DNA of 54,195 bases. Source: Pseudomonadota bacterium (GTDB lineage Bacteria; Desulfobacterota; Desulfovibrionia; Desulfovibrionales; Desulfovibrionaceae). This document shows, one piece after another, positions 41,575 through 50,141 of this stretch (positions are counted from its first letter, which is position 1; the number at the start of each line of letters is the position of its first letter). The DNA lies in NCBI GenBank assembly GCA_023399375.1, contig JAEWPX010000147.1, positions 1 through 54,195 on the forward strand, written 5' to 3'. Under the pieces are notes generated by a model. That model made no database searches. It was given only the letters and a program-made list of their open reading frames with translations, and had not been told where the DNA came from. The position numbers and the translations under genes were made by a program.

Positions 41575-43101
41575 ATGGACGACGCCGCATCCGCGCCCGA
41601 AGGGCGCGACGAGCGCTTCGCCGCCTGCCTGGAGCGGCTGGAGGAGCTCAAGGCCGTAAAGGCCCGCCGCGAAGTGCTGGAGGAGCGGGTCTTTCTGGAA
41701 TTTCTGCGCGCCAACCGGGGCCGCATCAACGAGTTTCCCCTGCTCGAAACCGAACAGCAAAGCCTCATGGACATGCTGTTGCGCCGGGCCGAGGGCCTGC
41801 ATGGCGGCCACGAATACGTCAAGGACCGCTTCTCGGCCTACCTGCTCGAGCTCAACCACTACGGCAAGGCCAAGGCCGTGGGCGACGCCGGGGAACAGGA
41901 AAAGCTGGCGCGCCGCCTGGAACGCGTGGAGACCGTGCTGGCCAAGTGCCTGCAGGGCGCGGTCTACGCCTCGAGCCTGATAAAGGATCATTTCAGCGAC
42001 GCCGTGATCCGCCACTTCGGTGAGGATTCCCTGGCCAAGATCGACGAAATCACCGCGACGCTGGTCTTCGACGAGCAGTACTGGAAAGCCTACATCGAGC
42101 GGTTCATCAAGGAGGAGGTGCGCGGGGCCTACGACGGCATCCTGGCCGAACGGCGCTTCCGCCTCTCGCGCGAGGGCAACCTGCTCGTGGTCGCCTTTCC
42201 CTTCGACGCGGTGCTGGAAAAGCTCAAGGGCACGTCCAAGGCCATTTCCAAGACGCGCGTCCAGACCGCCTTCGAGGAAGCCGCCGCGACCGACGAGGGC
42301 CGGGCCGTGACGGAAACGACCCTGGCCCTGTGCAACCGGGCCGACATCCCCGGCTGGGACCGGCGGGCCGACCGCGAGGAGACCATGTTCGCCGCCCAGG
42401 TCGCGGCCATGGACGCCGTCGCCGCGGAATACCGCGCCGCGCTGGCCGAGGAAGCCCCGGACGCCCAGGCGGAAACGAGGCGAGAGATCCTCGCCGAGCA
42501 GACCGTGGCCCTTTGCGTGGGCGCGGCGGTGTCGCTGCGGGTGGTGCACGAGGATTTCTCCCGGGCGCTGCGCGATTTCGCGCCCAAGGAACGGGCCTAC
42601 ATCCTCCAGGCCGCAGGCGCCTTCGACGCCGCGCGCCTGGGGCTCGTGCTCGAAAGCATCATGGAGTTCGATTTCGCCTCCCTGCTGCGGGAAAAAGGCG
42701 AAGCCGACGCCGGACGCATCCTGGTGCGCGCCTCGCGGCTGCGCCGCGTCGCCCGCGAGGCCGTGGAGGCCCTGGCCGGGACGGGGCTCAACAAGGTGCG
42801 GCGCAAGCAGTTTTTCGAAGACGACGCCGACCGCGCCGACGCCGTGCTTTTTCGTCCCAAGAACCCGGGGGAGTTCCAGGAACGCCTGAAGCTGTTCCAG
42901 ATCGAGCCGGAACTGGCCCGTCCCCTGGTCGCCCTGTGGGAGAACGCCTCCTACAAGGTGGACCTTTTCGTGTGCATCAACCTGGCGGCGCTCGGCAAGG
43001 TGGCCACCAACCTGCCGGCCCGCATCACCGAAATCCTCGGCCGCTACGGCATCGCCCCTCCCGGGGCCCAGGAGCCGGCCCGGACGAAAAATCCCACATG
43101 A
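41575..43101 (+). CDS. Unknown 508-residue helical protein between cdsA and dxr
   Basis: A soluble, mostly helical protein without signal peptide or membrane helix. It begins with a charged coiled-coil-like segment (residues about 15-60, LERLEELKAVKARREVLEER), continues through LARRLERVETVLAKCLQGAV, and ends with VKARITEILGRYG-like helices (ARITEILGRYGIAPPG). I do not recognise a family. It has a strong Shine-Dalgarno (AAAGGAGG at 41559-41566) and its TGA overlaps the dxr ATG as ATGA, so it is translationally coupled to an essential isoprenoid gene. Its position in an otherwise standard envelope-synthesis cluster suggests a related role (inference). Confidence 0.8.
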   Translation: MDDAASAPEGRDERFAACLERLEELKAVKARREVLEERVFLEFLRANRGRINEFPLLETEQQSLMDMLLRRAEGLHGGHEYVKDRFSAYLLELNHYGKAKAVGDAGEQEKLARRLERVETVLAKCLQGAVYASSLIKDHFSDAVIRHFGEDSLAKIDEITATLVFDEQYWKAYIERFIKEEVRGAYDGILAERRFRLSREGNLLVVAFPFDAVLEKLKGTSKAISKTRVQTAFEEAAATDEGRAVTETTLALCNRADIPGWDRRADREETMFAAQVAAMDAVAAEYRAALAEEAPDAQAETRREILAEQTVALCVGAAVSLRVVHEDFSRALRDFAPKERAYILQAAGAFDAARLGLVLESIMEFDFASLLREKGEADAGRILVRASRLRRVAREAVEALAGTGLNKVRRKQFFEDDADRADAVLFRPKNPGEFQERLKLFQIEPELARPLVALWENASYKVDLFVCINLAALGKVATNLPARITEILGRYGIAPPGAQEPARTKNPT

Positions 43102-44348
43102 CCCATTCCCGCATCCGTTCCCCCGAGGCCGCGTCCTCGGGCTATATCACGTCCCTGTCCGTGGCCGACGACGGCCGCCCGCGCCGCCTTGCCGTGCTCG
43201 GCGCCACGGGCTCCATCGGTGTCAGCGCCCTGCGCGTGGCCGCCGAACATCCGGACCGCTACGCCGTCGTCGCGCTTGCCGGAGCCACCAACGTGGCGCT
43301 ACTCGCCGAACAGGCCGCGGCGTTTCGGCCCCGGGCCCTGGCCGTGCTCGACGCGGCCCGCGCCGAGGCCCTGCGCGCGCTGCTCCCCGCCGGCTACGCC
43401 CCGGACATCCTGACCGGGCCCGAAGGCTACGCCGCTATGGCCGGCGCGGCGGACGTGGACGTCGTGGTCTCGGCCATCGTCGGCGCGGCCGGGCTTGTCC
43501 CGACGCTCGCCGCCGTGGCTGCCGGCAAGGTGGTGGCCCTGGCCAACAAGGAATCCCTGGTCCTCGCCGGCGACCTCATCCGCGAAACCGCGGCCGCGAC
43601 CGGCGCGGTCATCCTGCCCGTGGATTCCGAGCACAACGCCCTGTTCCAGGCGCTTGGCGGCCCCGGGCTGCCGGATCTGCCGCTTGTGGAAAAGCTCGTG
43701 CTTACGGCCTCGGGCGGCCCCTTCCGGCGCAAACCCCGCGAAGAGCTCGACCGCGCCACCCCGGCCATGGCGCTCAATCACCCGACCTGGGCCATGGGGC
43801 CGAAAATCAGCGTGGATTCGGCCACGCTCATGAACAAGGGCCTGGAAGTCATCGAGGCCTGCCGGCTCTACGGCCTGCCCGTCGCCATGGTGGACGTGGT
43901 GGTCCACCCGCAAAGCATCGTGCATTCCCTGGCCCAGCTCCACGACGGCTCCCTGCTCGCCCACCTCGGGCCGGCGGACATGCGCGTGGCCATCGCCTAT
44001 TGCCTGGGTTATCCGGCGCGCCTCCCGCTGTCGGTTTCCCGCGTCGACCTGGTGACGCTCGGCAGCCTCACCTTCGAGGCCCCGCGCGAGACCGATTTCC
44101 CCTGCCTGGGCCTGGCCCGGCGGGCGCTTGAGGCGGGTCCCAGCCACACCGTGGTCCTAAACGCCGCCAACGAGGCGGCCGTGGCCCTGTTTCTGGCCGG
44201 TCGGCTGCCTTTTATGGGCATTCCCCTGGCAATCGCCGCGGCCCTGGACGCCCATGCCGGCCAGCCCGTACCCGACGCCGCGACCATCATGGACCTGGAC
44301 GCGCGCGTACGTCGCGAAACCGCCGTCTGGGCGGAAAAGCGCGCCTGA
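43098..44348 (+). CDS. dxr: 1-deoxy-D-xylulose 5-phosphate reductoisomerase
   Basis: A 416-residue MEP-pathway enzyme. NADPH loop AVLGATGSIGVSALRV near residue 32; ALANKESLVLAG, LPVDSEHNALFQAL (metal/substrate loop), LTASGGPFR, NHPTWAMGPKISVDSATLMN and KGLEVIEACRLYGL are all present, as is the C-terminal LNAANEAAVALFL. It has about 28 extra N-terminal residues before the Rossmann strand, which may be real because the ATG is fixed by the ATGA overlap with the previous gene. rseP follows after 129 bases that contain a small GCCGC/GCGGC hairpin and an isolated TATAAT. Confidence 0.97.
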   Translation: MTHSRIRSPEAASSGYITSLSVADDGRPRRLAVLGATGSIGVSALRVAAEHPDRYAVVALAGATNVALLAEQAAAFRPRALAVLDAARAEALRALLPAGYAPDILTGPEGYAAMAGAADVDVVVSAIVGAAGLVPTLAAVAAGKVVALANKESLVLAGDLIRETAAATGAVILPVDSEHNALFQALGGPGLPDLPLVEKLVLTASGGPFRRKPREELDRATPAMALNHPTWAMGPKISVDSATLMNKGLEVIEACRLYGLPVAMVDVVVHPQSIVHSLAQLHDGSLLAHLGPADMRVAIAYCLGYPARLPLSVSRVDLVTLGSLTFEAPRETDFPCLGLARRALEAGPSHTVVLNAANEAAVALFLAGRLPFMGIPLAIAAALDAHAGQPVPDAATIMDLDARVRRETAVWAEKRA

Positions 44349-44477
44349 CGTTGCCATGCCGCGCCTGCGGCTTATTATAATCCATCGGCCGGCGGCCGGA
44401 TCGACCGGAGCCCCGCCTGCCGCGACAAACCCGCGTCCCTCCCGCGCCAGGCGCGGCACGGACGCAACCGAGCACGC

Positions 44478-45557
44478 ATGATCGCAAGCATTCTCGCCGT
44501 GGCCCTGGTCCTCGGGGGCCTGATCTTCTTCCACGAACTGGGGCACTTCCTGGCCGCCCGGGCCTTCGGCATGGGCGTGGTCACCTTTTCCCTGGGCTTC
44601 GGCCCCAAACTGTTGGGATTTCGCCGGGGCATGACCAGCTACGTGCTCTCGGCCATCCCGCTCGGCGGCTACGTCCAGCTGGTGGCGCAGGACCCCGACG
44701 ATCCGGTGCCCGACGGCTTTCCGCCCGAAGCGCAGTTTCGGCTGCGCCCGGCCTGGCAGCGCATGATCGTCGTCGCCGCCGGCCCGGTGTTCAACTTCGT
44801 GTTGGCTTGGCTGCTCTTTTGGGGCCTGCTCGTGGCCGAGGGCCGCTTCGAGATGCTGCCCGTGGTCGGGCAGGTGCAAAAGGACAGCCCGGCGGAGACG
44901 GCCGGCGTGCGCCCCGGGGACACGGTGCTGACCGTGGCCGGCGCGCCCGTGGCCAACTGGGAGTCCATGGCGCAGGCCATCCGCGGCGGCGGCGGCAAGC
45001 CCGTGACCATCACCGTGGACCGCGAAGGCAAGACCCTGACCTTTTCCCTGACCCCGGCCATGCGCACGGTCAAAAACCTCTTCGGCGAAGAGGAGAGCGC
45101 GCCGCTCGTCGGCATCGTGGCCTCGGGCAAGACCCGCTCCGTGCCGCTCGGGCCGGGCTCGGCCGCGGGCGAGGCCGTGCGCCAGACCTGGAACGTGGTC
45201 GTAGTCACCTACACGGGCCTGCTCAAGCTGATCGAACGCGTGGTGCCCCTCGACAGCCTGGGCGGACCGATCATGATCGCCCAGATGGTCAGCAAGCAGG
45301 CCTCGGAAGGACTCGGCAACGTGGTCGCCCTGGCGGCGCTTATCAGCGTCAACCTCGGCGTGCTGAACCTGCTGCCCATCCCGGTCCTCGACGGCGGACA
45401 CCTGCTCTTCTACGCCATCGAGATCGTCCTGCGCCGGCCGGTGAGCCCGCGCATGCGCGCCCTGACCACGAAGATCGGCCTGGCCTTCCTCATCGGGCTC
45501 ATGATCCTGGCCACGGTCAACGACATCCGCCGCCAGTTGAGCGTGCTGGACGGCTAG
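44478..45557 (+). CDS. rseP: RseP-type intramembrane zinc protease (site-2 protease)
   Basis: A 359-residue membrane protease. The zinc site HEXXH is FFHELGHFLAARAFG in the first membrane helix (residues about 18-32); the third ligand motif is NLLPIPVLDGGH near residue 300. A single PDZ domain lies between (about 125-200, SPAETAGVRPGDTVLTVAG). In the family RseP cleaves anti-sigma factors and clears signal peptides. Only one PDZ is present, as in shorter members. It sits in the usual order after dxr. Confidence 0.94.
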   Translation: MIASILAVALVLGGLIFFHELGHFLAARAFGMGVVTFSLGFGPKLLGFRRGMTSYVLSAIPLGGYVQLVAQDPDDPVPDGFPPEAQFRLRPAWQRMIVVAAGPVFNFVLAWLLFWGLLVAEGRFEMLPVVGQVQKDSPAETAGVRPGDTVLTVAGAPVANWESMAQAIRGGGGKPVTITVDREGKTLTFSLTPAMRTVKNLFGEEESAPLVGIVASGKTRSVPLGPGSAAGEAVRQTWNVVVVTYTGLLKLIERVVPLDSLGGPIMIAQMVSKQASEGLGNVVALAALISVNLGVLNLLPIPVLDGGHLLFYAIEIVLRRPVSPRMRALTTKIGLAFLIGLMILATVNDIRRQLSVLDG

Positions 45558-45601
45558 GGGCTTCCCCGTTCATTTTATAAAAAAGCGATACGAAAAGGCT
45601 C

Positions 45602-46402
45602 ATGGACTGTGCAAAAAAACCGGCCGCGCCAGGCGCTCGCCCGCCCGGCGACGGCCCCTTGCTCGTTCTGGACGGCGTTTCCCCGGAACTGACCGTGTTG
45701 CTCGGCCGGCCCGGGCAAGCGCCCCTTGCGAGGCGCTTGCCGGCCGCAGGACGCGCCGGCGAGGCGCTCGCGCCCCTGGTCGCCGAAGTCCTCGCCGCGG
45801 CGGGGCTTGCCCCGGCGGCGCTCGCCGGCGTGGCAAGCGTGCGCGGCCCGGGCAGCTTCACCGGCATCCGCGTGGTGCTGGCCACGGCGCTCGGGCTATC
45901 GCTCGGCGCGGGCGTGCCCATGGCCGGGCTCGATTTCCTGCCGCTCCTCGCCGCTTCCGCCGCCCGGGCCGCAACCGGCGCCATCCTGGCCGTCACCCAC
46001 GCCCGCGCCGGCCAGGTCTACGTCCAATCCTTCCTGGCCGACGGCGACCTGGCGGCCATGGGACCGGCCGAGGCGCTCTTCCTCGACGCCGCCCTCGCCC
46101 GGGCGGCCGACGGCGCGGCCGTGGGGCCGCTGTGGCTCGTCGGCGACGGGGCCGTGCGGCACCGCGAGGCGTTTTTGCGCGCCGTGCCCCTGGCCACGGT
46201 CCTCGGGCCCGAGGCCTGCGCGCCGGACCCGGAAACGACGCTTGCCGCGGCCCGGGCCGCAACCTACGGCTTCGACCCCGTGTCCCCGCTCTACCTGCGC
46301 CCGAGCGACGCCGAGGAAAACCTGGCGACCCTGGCCGCCGGGCGCGGACTTTCGCCGGAGACGGCCGAAATCCTGCTCGCCCGGGCCGTGACCCGGGAGT
46401 GA
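45602..46402 (+). CDS. tsaB: TsaB, tRNA threonylcarbamoyladenosine synthesis subunit
   Basis: A 266-residue protein of the HSP70/actin-like ASKHA fold. The key motif VRGPGSFTGIRVVLATALGL is near residue 80-99, with ILAVTHARAGQVYVQSF near 130. TsaB scaffolds TsaD in making t6A on tRNAs. The N-terminus before PLLVLDGVSPELTVLL is about 19 residues longer than usual and lacks the common LDTS tag, reading LDGVS instead. ATG 45602 has AAAGG upstream. The gene is closed by a strong terminator at 46427-46464 that isolates it from flagellin. Confidence 0.9.
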   Translation: MDCAKKPAAPGARPPGDGPLLVLDGVSPELTVLLGRPGQAPLARRLPAAGRAGEALAPLVAEVLAAAGLAPAALAGVASVRGPGSFTGIRVVLATALGLSLGAGVPMAGLDFLPLLAASAARAATGAILAVTHARAGQVYVQSFLADGDLAAMGPAEALFLDAALARAADGAAVGPLWLVGDGAVRHREAFLRAVPLATVLGPEACAPDPETTLAAARAATYGFDPVSPLYLRPSDAEENLATLAAGRGLSPETAEILLARAVTRE

Positions 46403-46426
46403 CGCCCCTTTTTTCGCGCTTCACTC

Positions 46427-46464
46427 AAAAAAGCGCCCTCCGGCAACGGGGGGCGCTTTTTTTT
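46427..46464 (+). terminator. Rho-independent terminator after tsaB
   Basis: AAAAAAGCGCCC (46427-46438) pairs with GGGCGCTTTTTT (46451-46462), extended by CCG/CGG inside; eight T follow the stem. It separates the tsaB transcript from fliC. Confidence 0.93.
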
Positions 46465-46485
46465 GGACTCCGCACGACGGCCCGC

Positions 46486-46513
46486 TAAAGAAACGTTTTT
46501 CCGGGGTCGATAA
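46486..46513 (+). promoter_or_regulatory. Sigma-28 (FliA)-type promoter of flagellin
   Basis: TAAAGAAA (46486-46493), 12 bases, GTCGATAA (46506-46513). Close to the FliA consensus, seven of eight in the -10, with the same 12-base gap as the promoter of the neuB operon. Start expected near 46520; leader about 100 bases. Confidence 0.7.
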
Positions 46514-46580
46514 GCCTATCAAAGAAGCACTCACCGGTTGTCCCCGGCCGTGGGCCCGCGACCGCAACCGGTGCGCAAAA

Positions 46581-46594
46581 GGGCAAGGACGCCC
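46581..46594 (+). promoter_or_regulatory. Possible CsrA-binding hairpin in the fliC leader
   Basis: GGGC (46581-46584) pairs with GCCC (46591-46594), presenting AAGGAC in the loop, the GGA-in-loop form bound by CsrA. A second GGA, 20 bases on, is the Shine-Dalgarno AAGGAGG (46605-46611). Two such sites are the known arrangement for CsrA control of flagellin in other bacteria. csrA and fliW are not in the window. Confidence 0.45.
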
Positions 46595-46619
46595 GCATCC
46601 CTTCAAGGAGGAACGAACC

Positions 46620-47513
46620 ATGTCGCTCACCATCAATTACAACGGAATGGCCGCCAACGCGGCCCGCAACCTGTCCAACTCGTATTCCGCCCTGGCCACC
46701 TCGACCAAGCGCCTGTCCTCGGGCCTGCGCATCAATTCTTCGGCCGACGACGCCGCGGGCCTCGCCATTCGCGAGCTCATGCGCGCCGACATCGCCTCCA
46801 TCAACCAGGGCGTGCGCAACGCCAACGACGCCATCTCCATGATCCAGACGGCGGACGGCGCGCTCCAGGTCGTGGACGAAAAGCTCATCCGCATGAAGGA
46901 ACTGGCCGAACAGGCGGCCACCGGCACCTACACCTCGGACCAGCGCCTCATCATCGATTCGGAATACCAGGCCATGGCCTCGGAAATCACCCGAATCGCC
47001 AACGCCACGGACTTCAACGGCATCTATTTGCTCAACGGCAACCTGTCCAGCTCCACGCACAGCGGGGCCGGCATCAACTCCACCGGCAAGCTCAAGGTGC
47101 ACTTCGGCTCCGGCAACGCCAGCGCGGAAGACTACTACTACGTGCAGATCGGCACCTCCACGGCCTCGGCCCTGGGCGTGGGCATCGGCGCGGCCTCCGG
47201 CAAGGCCGGCCGCAGCATCTCCACGCAGCAGCAGGCCCAGGAAGCCCTGGACGCCATCAAGACCGCCATCGTGTCCAAGGACAAGATCCGCGCCAACCTG
47301 GGCGCCCTGCAGAACCGCCTGGAGAACACCATCTCCAACCTGCAGATCCAGGCCGAAAACCTCCAGGCCGCGGAGTCCCAGATCTCCGATGTGGACGTGG
47401 CCACGGAAATGACCCAGTTCGTGCGGGAACAGATCCTCACCCAGTCCGCGGTGGCCATGCTCTCCCAGGCCAACTCCCTGCCGCGTATGGCGATGAACCT
47501 GATCCAAGGCTAA
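46620..47513 (+). CDS. fliC: Flagellin
   Basis: A 297-residue filament protein. The N-terminal D0/D1 region has MSLTINYNGMAANAARNLSN, STKRLSSGLRINSSADDAAG and ALQVVDEKLIRMKELAEQAA; the C-terminal D1/D0 has ANLGALQNRLENTISNLQ, DVDVATEMTQFVREQIL and LSQANSLPRMAMNLIQG. The variable middle (about residues 140-210) is short and rich in Ser/Gly/Ala, a likely site for O-linked sugars. The gene has a sigma-28-type promoter, a strong Shine-Dalgarno (AAGGAGG), a possible CsrA hairpin and its own terminator, so it is a single-gene late flagellar unit. Confidence 0.97.
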   Translation: MSLTINYNGMAANAARNLSNSYSALATSTKRLSSGLRINSSADDAAGLAIRELMRADIASINQGVRNANDAISMIQTADGALQVVDEKLIRMKELAEQAATGTYTSDQRLIIDSEYQAMASEITRIANATDFNGIYLLNGNLSSSTHSGAGINSTGKLKVHFGSGNASAEDYYYVQIGTSTASALGVGIGAASGKAGRSISTQQQAQEALDAIKTAIVSKDKIRANLGALQNRLENTISNLQIQAENLQAAESQISDVDVATEMTQFVREQILTQSAVAMLSQANSLPRMAMNLIQG

Positions 47514-47527
47514 GCGACAGGCATATG

Positions 47528-47563
47528 AGCGGCCGGATCGACGGGTGGTCCGGCCGCTTTTTT
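47528..47563 (+). terminator. Rho-independent terminator after fliC
   Basis: AGCGGCCGGA (47528-47537) pairs with TCCGGCCGCT (47549-47558), followed by T to 47563. It overlaps the first base of the sigma-54 promoter of fliD. Confidence 0.92.
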
Positions 47564-47577
47564 GGCACAGCACTTGC
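47563..47577 (+). promoter_or_regulatory. Sigma-54 (RpoN) promoter of fliD
   Basis: TGGCAC (47563-47568), 5 bases, TTGC (47574-47577). This matches the -24/-12 consensus without mismatch. Start expected near 47589, leader about 44 bases. Confidence 0.8.
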
Positions 47578-47632
47578 TAACTGAACAACGGAGTTTTCCC
47601 GACAGCGACGACTTTTTGGCCAGGATGGAACC

Positions 47633-49330
47633 ATGTCCAGCACGATCAGCGCCTACACACCGGTCAGCACCTCGGGGCAGATCACCTACTCGGGCCTTGG
47701 CAACGGCACCGATTTCGACTCGCTGATCACCAAACTCGTCCAGGTCGAGCAAGGGCGCATCAAGACCCTGCAGACCTGGAAACAGTCCTGGGTCAAAAAA
47801 CAGGCGGCCTTCCAGGAACTCAACACCGCCATGCTCGATCTCAGGACCACGCTGCAGGGCATGGACACCGAGGGCGAGTTTCTGGTCAAGACCACCGACT
47901 CCACCAATTCTTCGGTCTTGAGCGCCACGACGGGCTCCAACGCCCTCGACGGTTCCCACTCGATCACGGTGGCCCGCCTGGCCACGGCCAAGGCCATGGT
48001 GACCCAGACCGGCTATGCCAGCGCGGACACGGACATCAATTCCTCCAGCACCGACGCGACGTTCGTCTACGCCTACCAGGGCACGACCCATTCCGTCTCC
48101 GTCGGCGCGAACGCCACGCTCACCGACCTTGCCAGCATCGTCAACAACGACCCCAGCAACGCCGGCGTCAAAGCCAGCGTGGTCTACGACGGCTCCCAGT
48201 ATTATCTCCAACTGCGCGGCATGGACACCGGCAGCAACGCAAGCCTCGTCATCACCTCGGGAACCAACCTCGTCGGGTTCGGCGCGGCCAATTTCGACAC
48301 CATCACGTCCAACGCCAGCGCGCTGCTCAAGCTCGACGGCTGGCCCACGGGGGCGAGTTCGTACATCACCCGCGAGACCAACACCGTCACGGACCTCGTC
48401 TCCGGCCTGACCCTCAACCTCAAAAGCACGGGCACGGTCACCATCACCACGGCCACGGACACCGATGCGGTCCGTAAGAACATCCAGACTTTCGTCGAAC
48501 AGATGAACACCGTGCGCTCCCTGCTCCAGGATCTCACGGCATACGATTCCACCTCCCAGCAAGGCTCCATCCTGACCGGCAACTACGGCCTCCAGCTCAT
48601 CGACACCAAGCTCAAGACCGCCGTTGCCGGAAAGGGCGTAGGCTTCGACTATACCGAAGACGCCTTCTCCGTGCTCTCCCAACTCGGCATCCTCACCGAC
48701 GCCGAGCAAGGCTCCAAGACCGAAGGCCTGCTCGTCATAGACAACGATACCCTGAGCGCCGTCCTGGCCTCCAACGCCAGCGGCGCGGCGGAATTGTTCG
48801 CCGCCAACTACCTCGGCCGCACCGACTCCTCGGATATGGCGCTCGCCTCCTACATTTCCGGCACCACCAAGTGCGGCACCTACGACGTGTCCTACACCAC
48901 CGACGCCAGCGGCAAGATCACCGGCGCCACCATCAACGGGCACGCGGCCGTCTGGCACAGCAATTCCAACCTCATCACCGGCGCGCACGGCTACGACGAA
49001 GCCGGCCTGGTCGTCAAAGCCATCGACGTCACCACCGGCACCCACACCGGCAAGGTCGCCCTCAAGCAGGGAAAGACCGGAGAACTCGTGGATCTGCTCG
49101 GCCAGCTCACCGACAGCACCGACGGTCCTTTGCACATCCTCGATTCGAACTACGACGACATCACGGCCATGATCGACAACAAAATCGCTTTCGAGCAGCG
49201 CCGCATCAGCACCTACGCCGCGAATCTGCGTACCCGTTTCGCCAAGACCGATTCCCTACTGTCGCGGTACAACCAGATGCAAAATCAGCTTTCCTCGCAG
49301 ATCAGCCAACTCAGTTCCTCTTCCTCGTAA
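47633..49330 (+). CDS. fliD: Flagellar hook-associated protein 2 (filament cap)
   Basis: A 565-residue cap protein that folds flagellin at the filament tip. The N-terminal FliD_N region is YSGLGNGTDFDSLITKLVQV with VKKQAAFQELNTAMLDLRTT; the C-terminal FliD_C region has QTFVEQMNTVRSLLQDLTAY, LTGNYGLQLIDTKLK, YTEDAFSVLSQLGIL and the terminal coiled coil IDNKIAFEQRRIS...LSSQISQL. The end is a Ser run (SSSSS). ATG 47633 has AGGA upstream. It is preceded by a sigma-54 promoter, unlike fliC and fliS, so it belongs to an earlier or separately timed flagellar class. Confidence 0.95.
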   Translation: MSSTISAYTPVSTSGQITYSGLGNGTDFDSLITKLVQVEQGRIKTLQTWKQSWVKKQAAFQELNTAMLDLRTTLQGMDTEGEFLVKTTDSTNSSVLSATTGSNALDGSHSITVARLATAKAMVTQTGYASADTDINSSSTDATFVYAYQGTTHSVSVGANATLTDLASIVNNDPSNAGVKASVVYDGSQYYLQLRGMDTGSNASLVITSGTNLVGFGAANFDTITSNASALLKLDGWPTGASSYITRETNTVTDLVSGLTLNLKSTGTVTITTATDTDAVRKNIQTFVEQMNTVRSLLQDLTAYDSTSQQGSILTGNYGLQLIDTKLKTAVAGKGVGFDYTEDAFSVLSQLGILTDAEQGSKTEGLLVIDNDTLSAVLASNASGAAELFAANYLGRTDSSDMALASYISGTTKCGTYDVSYTTDASGKITGATINGHAAVWHSNSNLITGAHGYDEAGLVVKAIDVTTGTHTGKVALKQGKTGELVDLLGQLTDSTDGPLHILDSNYDDITAMIDNKIAFEQRRISTYAANLRTRFAKTDSLLSRYNQMQNQLSSQISQLSSSSS

Positions 49331-49361
49331 TCGCCGCGCAGGACAAATATTCCGCTCCCCC

Positions 49362-49388
49362 TTCAGAAAATCCCGGGTCGTCCGATAA
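49362..49388 (+). promoter_or_regulatory. Sigma-28-like promoter before fliS
   Basis: TTCAGAAA (49362-49369), 11 bases, TCCGATAA (49381-49388). The -10 matches seven of eight FliA positions and the -35 resembles that of fliC. Confidence 0.55.
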
Positions 49389-49412
49389 GAGGCAAAACAG
49401 GGGGAGACTTCC

Positions 49413-50078
49413 ATGCAAAGCGCCGCCAGATCATACTTCCAGACCCAGGTCGCCACCACCACCCAGGGCGACCTGCTGATCATGCTCTTCGACGCGGCGC
49501 TCAAGTTCCTGCGCCAGGCCAAGGAAAAGATCGCCGCCAAGGACTACGCCCAAAAGGGCATCCTCATCTCCAAGGCCCTGGACATCCTCTCCGAACTCCA
49601 AGGCACCCTCAACGCCCAGAAGGGTGGCGAACTGGCCGACCGCCTGCAGAAGCTCTACTTTTTCTGCAGCACGCGCCTGCTTGCCGCCAACCTCAAGATG
49701 GACGTCGCCAAGATCGACGAGGTCATGCACATTTTGACCGGCCTGCGCGACGCCTTCAACGAAGCCAACGCCAAGGTCGCGACCAAGGTCGTGCCGACCA
49801 CGGGCACACAGGCGACCGGCCGCCCGGCCGTTGCCTCCGCCGCGCCGCGCGTTTCCCAGGCCGCCGCCGCGGCCGCCTACCCCGCCGCCATGGCCGTCGA
49901 CGCCGCCGCGCCGCGCCAGCCCGTGCTGCAGAGCGCCGGTCCGACCCCGGCCAAGGCCGAGCCGGTCGTCCACGTCAATATCCCGACTCCCGTGCCCGGC
50001 AGCGCCGCCCCCTTCACCAAGGCCGCGCCGGTCAACCGCATCATGGCCGCCTACGCCGCCAGCCGCGCCCAGGGCTGA
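49413..50078 (+). CDS. fliS: FliS flagellin export chaperone with long Ala/Pro tail
   Basis: A 221-residue protein. Residues 1-125 are a normal FliS four-helix domain: AARSYFQTQVATTTQGDLLIMLFDAAL (in part YFQTQVATTTQGDLLIMLFD), KILISKALDILSELQG-like KGILISKALDILSELQG and RLLAANLKMDVAKIDEV with TGLRDAF. Such proteins bind the C-terminus of flagellin before export. Residues about 130-221 form an Ala/Pro/Val-rich, low-complexity tail ending in MAAYAASRAQG, not found in ordinary FliS of about 130 residues. ATG 49413 has GGGGGAG upstream and a sigma-28-like promoter 25-50 bases before it. Confidence 0.92.
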   Translation: MQSAARSYFQTQVATTTQGDLLIMLFDAALKFLRQAKEKIAAKDYAQKGILISKALDILSELQGTLNAQKGGELADRLQKLYFFCSTRLLAANLKMDVAKIDEVMHILTGLRDAFNEANAKVATKVVPTTGTQATGRPAVASAAPRVSQAAAAAAYPAAMAVDAAAPRQPVLQSAGPTPAKAEPVVHVNIPTPVPGSAAPFTKAAPVNRIMAAYAASRAQG

Positions 50079-50141
50079 GCCCGCGCGCCCAGCCTGGACT
50101 TTCCGACGCGCCCTGCGCTACAGCCCTCTGCGGAGGCCGTG

